NCBI GenBank assembly: GCA_902803285.1 | Contig: CADCPC010000019.1 | Span: forward strand, 1-36,084 | Source: an uncultured Erysipelotrichaceae bacterium | GTDB lineage: Bacteria > Bacillota_I > Bacilli_A > RFN20 > CAG-826 | Reading direction: 5' to 3' | Length of the DNA stretch: 36,084 nucleotides | Part shown: positions 1 through 10,600 of the stretch, in pieces | Numbering within the stretch: position 1 is the first letter of the stretch | Layout: the number at the start of each line of letters is the position of its first letter | Translations under genes and position numbers: made by a program | The notes under the pieces: generated by a model | Told to the model about the DNA's origin: nothing | Databases searched by the model: none | The model's input: the letters and a program-made list of their open reading frames with translations, nothing else

Positions 1-1086
1 ATGCAAAGCTTACTTGATGAATTCAATACCCTAACTAATAGTACTATTAATTTCACAATTACAACTTTTGAAGAAGATAATGGTACTGCAGGATATGGTA
101 AAGCAGATTCCATGCCAGCAGTTTTCCCATATGCTTCTGACCAAACTTTAACATTATTCCAATTCGGTGCTCTCAGCCCATTAGATAAAGCTGATTACAC
201 TTGGATTAAAACTGAAATGGGCGATGATGCTTATAAGGCAGCAAGACTTAAATCAGTTGTTGGCTTCCCATTTGCTGCTGACAATGGTGTTGTTATGTTC
301 TATAACAAGAGCTTTGTTTCTGATCCATCGCAAATCGATACAGTTGATAAGTTATTTGATTTAGCAGATGAAAAGGGCTTGGAAGTTAACTACGCAATTG
401 GTAATGCGTTCTATGCCGCTGGTGCTCTTATGACTTATGCTCATGGTGAATCCTTATATACACTCACCCCTAACAATACAAGCTATACTTCTGTCGCAAA
501 CTTCAATAGTGATGCAGGCTTAGAGGGTGCTAAATTAGTCAAAAAAATCACATTAGAAGACGCTATTAGAAATGCTTCAGGTGCTCCACGTAAAGACGTT
601 ATGGTCACAATTACTGATGTTTCTAAAGTTCAAAGTTTCAAAGATCAACTTGGTAGCGATTACGCAGTCGCACCTCTACCATTTGTTGATGATGCACACA
701 CAGCAAGACTTGGCTCTTACTTAGGATATAAGTTCTTAGGTGTTAACAACACATTAAGCGAGTCTGACAAGACCATGGCTTCTGCAGTTGCAAAATTCTT
801 ATGTAGTGAATACGTTCAAGCAAAACGTTTTGATAATTTCTATACAAGACCAACCCTTCTTTCCTTAGAGCAAGAAGGATATGCTTCAAGCGAACCACAC
901 GTAGCAGCTCTTTCAGAGCAATCCAAGAATGGTGGCACCATTCCTCTAACAGCAGTTTCATCAGAATTATGGAGCCAATCTGCTTCAGCAGTTACAAGTA
1001 TTGTTGATTTATCACCAACTGCTTCTGATGAAGAATATAAATCAATTCTCGATGTTCTCGATGCACAATTAACAAAAGTTGATTAA
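1..1086 (+). CDS. Maltodextrin ABC transporter solute-binding protein, 3' part (5' end outside window)
   Basis: This is the C-terminal part (361 residues visible) of an extracellular sugar-binding protein of the MalE type, which captures maltodextrins and delivers them to the permeases encoded just downstream. The visible protein starts directly at the first helix of the mature fold (QSLLDEFN) and shows family features such as the segment FAADNGVVMFYNKSF near residue 91. There is no signal peptide or lipobox, and the family is usually 400 residues or more, so the methionine at base 1 is probably internal and the gene begins before the window. It is followed after two bases by the MalF-type permease, so they are co-transcribed. 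Substrate is inferred from the amylase, pullulanase and malQ context; other alpha-glucosides cannot be excluded. Confidence 0.85.
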   Translation: MQSLLDEFNTLTNSTINFTITTFEEDNGTAGYGKADSMPAVFPYASDQTLTLFQFGALSPLDKADYTWIKTEMGDDAYKAARLKSVVGFPFAADNGVVMFYNKSFVSDPSQIDTVDKLFDLADEKGLEVNYAIGNAFYAAGALMTYAHGESLYTLTPNNTSYTSVANFNSDAGLEGAKLVKKITLEDAIRNASGAPRKDVMVTITDVSKVQSFKDQLGSDYAVAPLPFVDDAHTARLGSYLGYKFLGVNNTLSESDKTMASAVAKFLCSEYVQAKRFDNFYTRPTLLSLEQEGYASSEPHVAALSEQSKNGGTIPLTAVSSELWSQSASAVTSIVDLSPTASDEEYKSILDVLDAQLTKVD

Positions 1087-1088
1087 TT

Positions 1089-2612
1089 ATGACAACAATT
1101 AAATATTTGTCTTTATCTAAACCTGAGCGTTTCCTAGTTAAGTTCCTTGATTTTTTCAAGAACTTTGGAAAAGGTTTTGTCAACTTCTTTAAAGGGCTTC
1201 CTTCCAAATTCATGAAGCTTTGGAACAAGATCTGTACTCCTTTCCGCGTCATTGGTGATGCATGGAGAAAAGGCTCTTGGGGTGTTAGAACCAACTTCTT
1301 AGTATTTGGTTTCTATCAACTCACACATCATGAAATCGTTCGTGGTGTCCTTTATCTACTTTATGAAATTGTATTTATATTATTTATGATTATGACTGGA
1401 GGACCATACTTAGCAAAGCTTGGTTCTTTAGGTACATTCTCTACTGATTCTGCTTACGCTGCTAACCCTTATGGTGGAAGCCCTGTTCTAGTTCAAGGCG
1501 GGGATAAATCCTTCACCATCCTCTTATACTCAATTGCAACATTTATCTTAATGATAATCTTTGTTGCGTTATGGTATTTCTCTATTAGAGATGCCAAATC
1601 ATTACAAGATAATAATTATGTTGGTAAATTCTCCAAAGATAGCCAATTCTTTGATGATATGCTCAATAAGAAATATCACACCTTGCTTCTTGCTGTACCA
1701 CTTGTTGGTTTAGTGGGATTTACTGTGATTCCTGTTGTATTCATGATTATTACTTCATTCACTAACTATAACTCCATCCAAGTTAACTTATTCGACTGGG
1801 TTGAATTTGATAACTATGCGGGGTTATTTGCTAGTAAAGCGACTGGTTCTTCCATCGGTATTGGCCAAATTTTCCTTAAGGTCTTGGCCTGGACTCTTTT
1901 ATGGGCTTTAATCGCAACATTCACTAACTATTTCTTGGGTATGGTTGTTGCCTTATTAATTAACAAGAAAGGCATTAAACTTAAGAAATTATGGAGAACA
2001 GTCTTAATCTTAACAATCGCTGTTCCTCAATTCGTTTCTCTCTTGTTAATCAACCAAATGCTTTCTGGTAGTGGCATTCTTTCTAACTTATTTAGACAAT
2101 GGGGTTGGATTGGTGCTGGTAAAGAAACATTTGATAACGTTTTATTAGCAAGAATTATCATTATTATCGTTAATATGTGGGTCGGTGTTCCTTACACCAT
2201 GCTCATCTGTTCTGGTATTCTTATGAATATTCCGGAAGATTTATATGAATCAGCACGTATCGATGGTGCTTCTCCATTCAAGATGTTCTCAAGCATCACC
2301 TTACCTTACATGCTGTTTATCACCGGGCCATATTTGTTATCTCAATTCATTGGTAATATTAATAACTTCAATATCATTTATCTCTTATCTCAAGGTAAAC
2401 CAAGCTTAGGTGTTTTAAACCTTGGATATGGTGATGTTGGTGAAACTGACTTATTGATTACCTGGATTTATAAGATGTCCATGGAAGGACAAGTTAAGAA
2501 CTATGCAGTTGCATGTGCGCTAGGCGTTTTAGTCTTCATTATCATCGCTGTGTTCTCGTTAATCTTCTATGGTCGCAGTGGTTCTGTTAAGAATGAGGAG
2601 GACTTCCAATAA
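1089..2612 (+). CDS. malF: Maltodextrin ABC transporter permease, MalF type
   Basis: Integral membrane permease subunit that forms the translocation channel together with the MalG-type protein encoded next. It has 507 residues with a long N-terminal amphipathic region rich in Phe and Lys (residues 1-70), a transmembrane pair before residue 170, and the core membrane domain from about residue 197. The EAA loop that contacts the ATPase is clear at residues 387-400 (ESARIDGASPFKMF, with the invariant Gly at 393). The extended N-terminus with extra membrane segments is typical of MalF rather than MalG. The start lies two bases after the previous stop without a strong ribosome-binding site, which suggests translational coupling. 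The gene ends in GAGGAGG, which serves the next gene. Confidence 0.9.
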   Translation: MTTIKYLSLSKPERFLVKFLDFFKNFGKGFVNFFKGLPSKFMKLWNKICTPFRVIGDAWRKGSWGVRTNFLVFGFYQLTHHEIVRGVLYLLYEIVFILFMIMTGGPYLAKLGSLGTFSTDSAYAANPYGGSPVLVQGGDKSFTILLYSIATFILMIIFVALWYFSIRDAKSLQDNNYVGKFSKDSQFFDDMLNKKYHTLLLAVPLVGLVGFTVIPVVFMIITSFTNYNSIQVNLFDWVEFDNYAGLFASKATGSSIGIGQIFLKVLAWTLLWALIATFTNYFLGMVVALLINKKGIKLKKLWRTVLILTIAVPQFVSLLLINQMLSGSGILSNLFRQWGWIGAGKETFDNVLLARIIIIIVNMWVGVPYTMLICSGILMNIPEDLYESARIDGASPFKMFSSITLPYMLFITGPYLLSQFIGNINNFNIIYLLSQGKPSLGVLNLGYGDVGETDLLITWIYKMSMEGQVKNYAVACALGVLVFIIIAVFSLIFYGRSGSVKNEEDFQ

Positions 2613-3469
2613 TGGCTGAGAAACATTACGCGAGTAAGAGAGCCGCGGAAAAAGCACAACGCGTCCTCATTTATACAATTCTTACAGTTATTTCTGTAAT
2701 CTGGATTTTCCCATTCTTCTATTTGATTCTTCAATCATTTGCGAAATTCCCAGATCCAAAGAGCATTTTCCCTACAGAATGGACAATGCAAAATTATGCG
2801 AATCTATTCACAGATACAGCGACTCCATTCTTTAGATGGTGGCTCAACACCTTTATCATTGCTTTGTTTACCTCTGTTTTACAAACAGTATTAGTCTTAA
2901 TGACTTCATATGCATTATCAAGACTTAGATTCAATGGCAGACAAGCATTGATGAAATTAATCCTTATCTTAGGTATGTTCCCTGGATTCTTAGGCATGTT
3001 AGTTGTCTATTACATTCTTGAACTTCTTAAGATTAATACTTCTATTTATTCATTAATTATCGTCTACGTTGCTAGTAGTGCGATGAGTTATTACGTGGCA
3101 AAAGGATTCTTTGATACAGTTCCTAAATCTCTTGATGAGGCCGTCATGATTGATGGTGGCACTAAGAACACAGTTTTCTGGAGAATCATCTTACCACTTT
3201 CAAAACCAATTATTATTTATACAATCCTCGTTTCCTTCACAGGACCATGGGGTGACTTTATGTTTGGTAAATACATTGTTCAAACCGCAAACTTACAACC
3301 TGAGGGTTATACAGTCGCAGTTGGTTTACAAGGATTAATCGGACAAGATTCATTCTATGGCACATTCTGTGCTGGAGCGGTGATGGTGTCAATTCCAATT
3401 ACTGCGCTATTCTTCTGGCTGCAACGTTACTACGTTGAAGGTATTGCTGGTGGCGCAGTTAAAGGATAA
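2612..3469 (+). CDS. malG: Maltodextrin ABC transporter permease, MalG type
   Basis: Second permease subunit of the maltodextrin importer; 285 residues, normal for MalG. It shows an N-terminal membrane segment (IYTILTVISVIWIFPFFYLI), the typical periplasm-facing segment with WTMQNYANLF, and the EAA loop around residues 175-190 (DEAVMIDGGTKNTVFWRI). The C-terminus (YYVEGIAGGAVKG) is the usual MalG ending. Its ATG shares one base with the stop codon of the MalF-type gene and is preceded by GAGGAGG, so the two subunits are translationally coupled. The ATPase gene follows after 12 bases. Assignment to maltodextrin rather than another oligosaccharide rests on the locus. Confidence 0.92.
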   Translation: MAEKHYASKRAAEKAQRVLIYTILTVISVIWIFPFFYLILQSFAKFPDPKSIFPTEWTMQNYANLFTDTATPFFRWWLNTFIIALFTSVLQTVLVLMTSYALSRLRFNGRQALMKLILILGMFPGFLGMLVVYYILELLKINTSIYSLIIVYVASSAMSYYVAKGFFDTVPKSLDEAVMIDGGTKNTVFWRIILPLSKPIIIYTILVSFTGPWGDFMFGKYIVQTANLQPEGYTVAVGLQGLIGQDSFYGTFCAGAVMVSIPITALFFWLQRYYVEGIAGGAVKG

Positions 3470-3481
3470 GGAGGAAGAACT

Positions 3482-6037
3482 ATGGCTTCACTAAAATTAG
3501 AACACATTTATAAGGTCTATCCTAATGGCCATAAAGCTGTTAGCGACTTTAATATGGAAATCGAAGATGGCGAATTTATCGTCTTCGTCGGTCCATCAGG
3601 TTGTGGTAAATCAACAACCTTGAGAATGATTGCGGGATTAGAAGAAATCTCTTCTGGCGAACTTTATATCGGCGATACTCTTGTTAACGATATGCAACCA
3701 AAAGATAGAGATATCGCTATGGTCTTCCAAAACTACGCTCTTTATCCTCACATGACCGTTTATGAAAATATGGCGTTTGGTCTTACATTAAGAAAAGTTC
3801 CTAGAACAGAAATCCACGAAAAAGTTATGTGGGCTGCTGATGTTCTTGGCTTAAAAGATTATCTTGATAGAAAACCAAAAGCAATGTCTGGTGGTCAAAG
3901 ACAACGTGTTTCCTTGGGACGTGCTATCTTACGTAACCCTAAGGTTATGCTTCTTGACGAACCATTATCTAACCTTGATGCGAAATTAAGAGGTCAAATG
4001 AGAAGCATGATCTCTAAACTCCATCAAAATTTAAAAACTACATTTATTTATGTTACTCACGACCAAGTCGAAGCTATGACTCTTGGTACTAGAGTAGTGG
4101 TTATGAAATTAGGTAGAGTCCAACAAATTGATGCTCCACAAAATTTATATGACCACCCAATCAATAAATTCGTCGCAGGATTTATTGGTACTCCACAAAT
4201 GAATTTCTTTAACGTTACTTTGAAAGAAGAAAAAGATAACGTTGAAATTAGATGGAGCGATTGTGAACAACCTGCATTAAAAGTATCTCATGACGCTTTA
4301 TTAAAAGCAGAAAAGAAATATCTACAAGGCGATAAACCAGTTTGCTTAGGTTTCAGATGCGAAGCAGTTTCTGCGGAAGAAGAAGAGCTTAAGAAAGGTG
4401 ATAACATTGTTAATGTTACAATTTCTCACTTTGAAGAACTCGGTAATGAAACCTTAATTTATGGTGACTTAAAAGAAGTTGAAGGCTTAGGCGGAGAATC
4501 TACAACCGGTATCATCATCAAAGCGCCTTCTAAGATGGGCCATAAACCAGGTGATGTCATCAAAGCTAGAATCGATGTTGACCATATCCATTTATTCGAC
4601 GCTGAGACAGAGATGACTATCATCCCACCAGTCCCAGATCATAGTGTACTTCCAGTTGATATTACTAATGGCAAGATGACACTATTTGGAACTATCACCA
4701 AACCTGAAAGTATTCCAGTAGACTTCTTACAAAATGGAACAATTTCTATTCCATTAGACGCAATTACATTAAATGCTGGTAATGTCGAAGGCAAAATCTT
4801 ATTAATTGAAAAACACGGCAAGAAGAACCTTGCAATGATCGAAGCTGATAAGAAGAAATTATTCGTCTTCGTTGATGGCAAAGCAAAAGTTGGCGATAAG
4901 ATTATCTTCTCGGTTGATTATTCTAAAGCAACATTCTTTGATGAAAATGAAGCAGTAGTGGCTTCTCCTTTAACCATTAGAGACCACTTACATGCAACTT
5001 TTGTCAACTTCAAGACTGCATATGAAGATACACAGAATCCTGACTTCTTAGCATTAAAAGAAGAAAAGGTTCAAGAAGTTGAAGCTAAATATGCAGAAAT
5101 CGAACAAAAATTCGAAGAAGAAAAAGCTCAAGTTTTACAAGAAGCCGCTGCTAAAGAAAGCGCAGTTAGCGGTAATGTTGAAGGTAATAAAGCAGCCTTA
5201 GCAGAAGCTAATGGTAGATTAAATGCCGAACTAAAAGAGGCAAAAGTTAACTACTCTAATGAAGTTAAAGAAATCAAAGCACGTCATGCTCAAATTATGA
5301 AAGAAGAAATGGGCAAGATTGATGCGATGTATAAGAAGATGTGGGAAGAAGAAAAAACTGACTATCAAAACTCTATGGCTAAGAATAAAGACGCAGAAAG
5401 CCGTAGAAGCCGTCGCTTATCTTACCAAGTCTTCAAAGAGAGTTTCCCTCAAATGAAAGCTAATGACGTTGAAAGAAAGTCTAACGCTTTAGAATTTGAT
5501 AAAGAAACCGAACTTAATGGTGTTAAGGCTCGTTATTCACAAAAGAAAGCCCTTATTAAAGACACAATTAAGGAAAACAAGAGAAAATATGAAGAGGAAT
5601 GCTTCCCTCTCAAATTAGCCGAAAAAGCATATGCTAAGAAAGAGAAAGAATTAGCGAAAGAAAAAGCAGAAGCTATTTTAAGAGCACAACTCATTTTCTT
5701 CTTCAAATATGACAACTATTACCAAATCATTCCTGAAGATATCACTAACAAGATTATTCAAGGTTTAGGCAATAGAGTCTTTACAAAGATTTTCCGTATT
5801 GAAGTACCTCACTATAGCTTTGCCGAAGAAGAAGGCACAATGGAATTCAAAGTTATCGCTTTAGCTAACTATGGCGATGTGAAGTTCTATAAGTGTGTCG
5901 GAGAAGCTTTCGGCGAACAAGTAGTGGTTTATATCAATAAAGCAAGAGAAATCCCTCTTGGCAGCACAATCTTCTTAAAACCTGTTCTTGAACAAACAGA
6001 GATTTATGAAGATGAACTCAATATCAGGTTGTTCTAA
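3482..6037 (+). CDS. MsmX/UgpC-type sugar ABC ATPase with long coiled-coil C-terminal extension
   Basis: ATP-hydrolysing subunit energising the importer. Residues 1-240 are a canonical carbohydrate-importer ATPase: Walker A GPSGCGKST (37-45), Q-loop Gln83, signature MSGGQRQR (135-142), Walker B VMLLDEP (155-161) and switch His193. Residues 241-375 are the expected TOBE region. Family members usually end near residue 370, but this one runs to 851. Residues about 385-490 look like another small beta-barrel, residues about 524-740 are highly charged and alpha-helical with coiled-coil character, and residues 741-851 form a further beta-rich domain. The reading frame is open throughout and codon use matches its neighbours, so this is not two genes with a missed stop. 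AGGAGGA precedes the ATG. The role of the extension is unknown; regulation, cytoskeletal or membrane tethering are guesses. Confidence 0.9.
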   Translation: MASLKLEHIYKVYPNGHKAVSDFNMEIEDGEFIVFVGPSGCGKSTTLRMIAGLEEISSGELYIGDTLVNDMQPKDRDIAMVFQNYALYPHMTVYENMAFGLTLRKVPRTEIHEKVMWAADVLGLKDYLDRKPKAMSGGQRQRVSLGRAILRNPKVMLLDEPLSNLDAKLRGQMRSMISKLHQNLKTTFIYVTHDQVEAMTLGTRVVVMKLGRVQQIDAPQNLYDHPINKFVAGFIGTPQMNFFNVTLKEEKDNVEIRWSDCEQPALKVSHDALLKAEKKYLQGDKPVCLGFRCEAVSAEEEELKKGDNIVNVTISHFEELGNETLIYGDLKEVEGLGGESTTGIIIKAPSKMGHKPGDVIKARIDVDHIHLFDAETEMTIIPPVPDHSVLPVDITNGKMTLFGTITKPESIPVDFLQNGTISIPLDAITLNAGNVEGKILLIEKHGKKNLAMIEADKKKLFVFVDGKAKVGDKIIFSVDYSKATFFDENEAVVASPLTIRDHLHATFVNFKTAYEDTQNPDFLALKEEKVQEVEAKYAEIEQKFEEEKAQVLQEAAAKESAVSGNVEGNKAALAEANGRLNAELKEAKVNYSNEVKEIKARHAQIMKEEMGKIDAMYKKMWEEEKTDYQNSMAKNKDAESRRSRRLSYQVFKESFPQMKANDVERKSNALEFDKETELNGVKARYSQKKALIKDTIKENKRKYEEECFPLKLAEKAYAKKEKELAKEKAEAILRAQLIFFFKYDNYYQIIPEDITNKIIQGLGNRVFTKIFRIEVPHYSFAEEEGTMEFKVIALANYGDVKFYKCVGEAFGEQVVVYINKAREIPLGSTIFLKPVLEQTEIYEDELNIRLF

Positions 6038-6039
6038 TT

Positions 6040-6846
6040 ATGAAAAAGCCATTATTAACATTACTTGTTTTACCAATAATGCTAACAAGCTGTTCTACCA
6101 ACAGATCTTCTTTTGATGCACTCAAAGCGAGAATTGATACCATCGAAGATAGTGCTGTTTATCCATATTACAAAGTTATTGGCTCTATCGACTTTAACAA
6201 TGAATATATGGAAGTGGAGTACATTTTCAAAGAAACTCCAAAATTAGATACATTCGTTCCTTTTGCTAGATATAACGATGGTTTCTATAATGAAACCGCT
6301 GATAATATGATGGCAGAAGAAGACGTTGTTATATTTGGAATGGCTTCTCATAGCTATTGGCTAAGAGCACCTATGCGCCTCAATAAAGAGAATTTCTATA
6401 AAGAAATGCAAGTAGGAAGTGCCACAATTGAAAACAAATCATGTGGTCATTATATCTTGCAACACATCATTACTTCTTATTTAGGCGAGACAGGTTCTAC
6501 TAATCCAAGTAAAAACCAATGTTACTATGAACTACTCGCTGATGGTGGATTTGCCATCGGTGGAGATAAAGTTCACACCAAAGTCAACATTGATAACTTC
6601 CCTCTTTACCCTGACGAAAATTACTTCCGTCCAGTAGAAGAAGGAGGATATGGAGAATGGGATCCAGATGACCCACTCCCTCTATACTATAAAAACACTG
6701 TGAATGCGAAAGTTAATATTCGCTTCGAATATAACAAAGATGGCTGGCTCGTTAAAGAAAGCATGACCTCTGTCGATTATAACTTTAATGTAGCAAGTAC
6801 TTCTCAAGTTTCATTAGAAGCAGTATATAGTTATCAATTCGAATAG
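6040..6846 (+). CDS. Lipoprotein of unknown function
   Basis: A 268-residue predicted lipoprotein: Lys-rich N-terminus, hydrophobic core and lipobox LTSC with the acylated Cys at residue 18. The rest is beta-rich with many aromatic residues and no motif that I recognise. The C-terminus (KVNIRFEYNKDGWLVKES) resembles the end of the next gene's product, so the two may be divergent duplicates. It begins two bases after the ATPase stop codon and ends two bases before the next start, which places it firmly in the transporter operon. Since it is exported and lipid-anchored beside the binding protein, an accessory role at the membrane during sugar capture is possible, but this is inference from position only. 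Confidence 0.75.
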   Translation: MKKPLLTLLVLPIMLTSCSTNRSSFDALKARIDTIEDSAVYPYYKVIGSIDFNNEYMEVEYIFKETPKLDTFVPFARYNDGFYNETADNMMAEEDVVIFGMASHSYWLRAPMRLNKENFYKEMQVGSATIENKSCGHYILQHIITSYLGETGSTNPSKNQCYYELLADGGFAIGGDKVHTKVNIDNFPLYPDENYFRPVEEGGYGEWDPDDPLPLYYKNTVNAKVNIRFEYNKDGWLVKESMTSVDYNFNVASTSQVSLEAVYSYQFE

Positions 6847-6848
6847 GT

Positions 6849-7532
6849 ATGAAAAAAACCGTTATCTTTTTAAGTGCTTTTCTACCCCTTCTAACATCTT
6901 GCAAAACAGTTCAAATTAGAAGCGAAATATCAGAATTTCTCGCTTCTTTTTCTTTGGACGAATCGATCAAAACATATTTAGAAGGTGGATTAGAAAAGAT
7001 ATCAATTACCACCGAAGAAGGAGTGGGAATCATTAAAGCAGTGGAAACATTGTCTTTTAATGTTAAAAATGCTTCAGACCCTCATTATAAAAAGGTAATT
7101 ACCACTTATAAAGATGATGAAATAGTGGACACATCGAGCGAAGAAATCATCAAAGAAAATGACATCTTTTATCTATACGAAATTAGTAAAGATAAGAGTG
7201 AGAAAAATGAGAAAACTTTAGAAGAATGTCATGATTTGGTAAAGAAGTTTTTCTACACTCAAACAGCCTTCGAAGGGACATATCATAGTGGTGGGTATTT
7301 CTATGGAGATTACATCAAGCAAGGCATTGAATATTTCCAACCATATGTCACTATCAAAGATGAACTATATACCTACGAATATAGCGAAGAAACCAAAGAC
7401 AAATACGATCATAATTTGCACAAAGAAATTAAATATTCAGTCAATAAACTTGGAATGGCAGAAACCCATCATCTTTTAGAGTACACTGCCTCACTAAGTA
7501 AAAGTGTAGATATAAAAACCTATAGAATATAA
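6849..7532 (+). CDS. Lipoprotein of unknown function, possible paralogue of the preceding one
   Basis: A 227-residue predicted lipoprotein with lipobox LTSC, Cys at residue 18. The mature part is charged (many Lys and Glu) and probably beta-rich; no known domain is recognised. Its last 40 residues (KEIKYSVNKLGMAETHHL and following) follow the same pattern as the end of the product of the gene before, a strand pair followed by a long terminal strand. It is the last gene before the internal promoter at 7552, so it probably closes the transporter transcription unit, though no clear terminator is visible and read-through into the amylase genes is likely. Confidence 0.72.
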   Translation: MKKTVIFLSAFLPLLTSCKTVQIRSEISEFLASFSLDESIKTYLEGGLEKISITTEEGVGIIKAVETLSFNVKNASDPHYKKVITTYKDDEIVDTSSEEIIKENDIFYLYEISKDKSEKNEKTLEECHDLVKKFFYTQTAFEGTYHSGGYFYGDYIKQGIEYFQPYVTIKDELYTYEYSEETKDKYDHNLHKEIKYSVNKLGMAETHHLLEYTASLSKSVDIKTYRI

Positions 7533-7551
7533 ATGAAATTATATTCTGCTG

Positions 7552-7580
7552 TTGACTGGTAAAATATAGAAGAATAAACT
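7552..7580 (+). promoter_or_regulatory. Candidate sigma-A promoter of the amylase/pullulanase genes
   Basis: TTGACT at 7552-7557 and TAAACT at 7575-7580 are separated by 17 bases, five and four matches to the consensus hexamers. It lies in the 88-base gap before the amylase gene. The predicted start of transcription, about 7 bases after the -10, falls inside the perfect inverted repeat described next. Confidence 0.5.
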
Positions 7581-7597
7581 AATAGTAGAATACTATT
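7581..7597. promoter_or_regulatory. Perfect inverted repeat at the predicted transcription start (candidate operator)
   Basis: AATAGTA and TACTATT are perfect 7-base complements separated by GAA, immediately after the candidate -10 box. In this position a bound repressor would block initiation. An RNA hairpin with a three-base loop, stabilising or attenuating the transcript, is the alternative; the following TTTTCCCTTTTT is T-rich. No matching regulator gene is in the window. Confidence 0.45.
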
Positions 7598-7620
7598 TTC
7601 CCTTTTTAAGGAGAGAGACT

Positions 7621-10600
7621 ATGAAAAAATTATTTTTCTTATCTTCTTTGCTCGCGTGCACGCTCATGCTTTCGTCATGCGCACAAAGTGCTTTAGTTGA
7701 GTATCCTTCCTACATCGATACTTCAGTTACAGTTACTTTGGAAGCTGACGAATTACAAATGAATATTGGTGAGACTAAAACTCTCGATGCTTTCTTGAGT
7801 GAAGCGAGTGAAGGAACAACCGTTAAATGGCTTAACGAATATGAATCAGTAGTCAAGATGACTTATAACGGTTTAACCGCAACATTAACTGCTTTATCAG
7901 AAGGAACTTCCTACATTACTGCGATTGCTGGCGCCAGCGTTGCTAGTTGCCAAGTAGTGGTTGGCGGATCTTATACCCCAATTACTGTGACAAGCTTATC
8001 TTTAAGTGAAAGCGAAAAAACATTAAACGTTGGCGAAAACTTCAACTTATCCGCAACTGTCGAAGCAACAGGTGGCACCCCACTTATTAACTGGGTTAGT
8101 GGTAACGAAGATGTCGCTACAATCAGTAGACAAGACAGTAAAAACGTAATAGTCACCGCCAAGGGAAAAGGTAGTACCGCTATTAGTGCTGTTTGTGGTA
8201 GTAAAACTGCTCAATGTATCGTGACAGTTGATGACCCAGACGAAACATTATCAATCAGATTAAATACCTCAGGTTTATCCATTGTCGAAGGCAAAACTTC
8301 TAAATTAATCGCAACCACAAAACCAAGCGATGCAGTAGTTAATTGGCAATCTAATGATCAAGCCGTTGCTACTGTTGATTCAAATGGTTTAGTTACTGGT
8401 GTGGCAGTTGGAAAAGCAGTCATCTCTGCAACTGTTACTGATGGTTCTGAAAATAAAACCGCAACATGTGATGTTACTGTTACTTCTGGAAGTGATAGTG
8501 AATATGAAAGCAAGATTGCTGCTTGGAGTAAACCAGGACACTTATATATGCACTATCTCAGGAATAGTGACAAGAACTATAGCAAATGGGCATTATGGAT
8601 TTGGCCTAACTACCCACACGATGGCGAAGGTAGCTTATGGGCTGCTAATAGTGCTTTCGACCTCAAAGGTATCGTTCCGCAAACATATGGTTTCATGACC
8701 AAAGCAGAATGTGGTGAAACTGGCACTGATGTTTATTCAGATGCTTATGGACAAGTTATTGATGTCGATTTAACATTACAAACCTTACCTGGTGGAAAAA
8801 CCGGTAAAGTTTCTCCGTTAATCTCTGATGATTTATGGACCGATCAAACTAAACTCAACAAGGCTGCTCTTGGATTCCTAATCGTTGACCAATCTAAGAT
8901 GACTGGCAAAGATATGTGGGTGAGTGATGGCGGCGCTGAAACATATATTAAGAGAATTGGTACATTAATGCCTAATGGTCAAAGTGACTACTTACATGTT
9001 TATTGTGTAGAAGGCAATGTGGCCGAATTTACTACTTCTAGTGGCAAACAAGAATTTGTTAATCCAACAATCGAAGATAAAACTGGTGATTATCGTAGTA
9101 AAAACGATATCTCTAATCTCAAATATGATGCATTCACTTCTGGTGTTGCTACTTCTACTTCATTCTTAGAAGATAGACCAGGAACAGGTTATCAAATCTT
9201 CGTTCCTTCTTTCGCTGATAGTGATGGAGATGGTTATGGCGATATCAAAGGTATTACAAATAAACTCGATTACTTAGAAGAACTCGGTGTTGATGTCTTA
9301 TGGTTAACCCCAATTCAAGAATCTAATAGCTATCACGGCTACGATGTTACTGATTATTACAAGATTGACCAAAGATTTGGAACCCTTGTTGATTATCAAG
9401 AATTAATTTATAAAGCTCACCAAAAAAACATGAAAGTTTTAATGGATATGGTTATTAACCATACTTCCAAGAGTAATGTCTTATTCAAGAAATCTCAAAG
9501 AGCAGAAACAGAAATTATCAACGGCAAAACAATTAACTACCGTGATATGTATCTCTGGAAATACCAAGGCGATAAGATTCTTGAATGGAATGGTGTCGAA
9601 GGTAAATATGATGTTGATAATCCAGCTACATTCATCACCAAGAATGTTGAAGATTCAGATGACTGGTATAAAGATGGCACTTCTAACTATTATTACTACG
9701 GTAAATTTGGAAGTGGTATGGCGGAACTTAACTATTCTTGCCAAGCTACAAGAGATTATATGACTGATATGTGTAAATATTGGTTAAGCTTTGGCCTTGA
9801 TGGCTTCCGTCTTGACGCGATTAAACACATTTACTTATTAGGCGAACTCGATCCAACTTATAACTATGGTGGTGATTACATCTCTTACGATGTTGGTTAC
9901 CGTGAATATTGGAACGAAGAAATGCAACAAACCGTAAAAGTTCAAAACGATTATTCATATGATAGAGAACTTAATGTTGCATTCTGGAAACAATTCGCAG
10001 GCACATTAAAGAGTGCTTATCCAAACTGTTTCTTAGTTGGCGAAAACTTTGATGGATGGAACGCAAGAATCGCTCCATTCTATAGCGCAATTGATTCACA
10101 ATTTGACTTCTCTACTTATTATCATGTCCACGAAAGCACTGAAAGCGGTATTGTGGCAATGGGTGGAGATATTAACGCAACACTCAATTACAACAAAGCA
10201 TATAGGGCTGACCACATCAATGGTGCATTTACTTCAAACCATGATGTGGCTAGATTACTTAACCACGCAGCAAGTAAAGTCCAAACCGCTCATCACGTTG
10301 AAGTTAATAACTCCAACAAAGTTGAAGCAAATCAAAGAGCGAGATGGACTGCTGCAATTACATTGCTCACTCCAGGTGTGAGCTGGATCTATTATGGAGA
10401 TGAAATCGGTATGAGTGGTAACTTAGCCGATAAAGTCCCTGATAGCACTGGCACAATCGTTGATGACCATGGTAACAATATCGATAGATGGTATCGTCAA
10501 CCAATGAGATGGAGCAATACTCTTGGCGATAAAGGTGTGGTTAAATATGGATTCTCAGGATTAGAAGTTCTTTGGGATTTATATAATCAAAATCTTCCAA

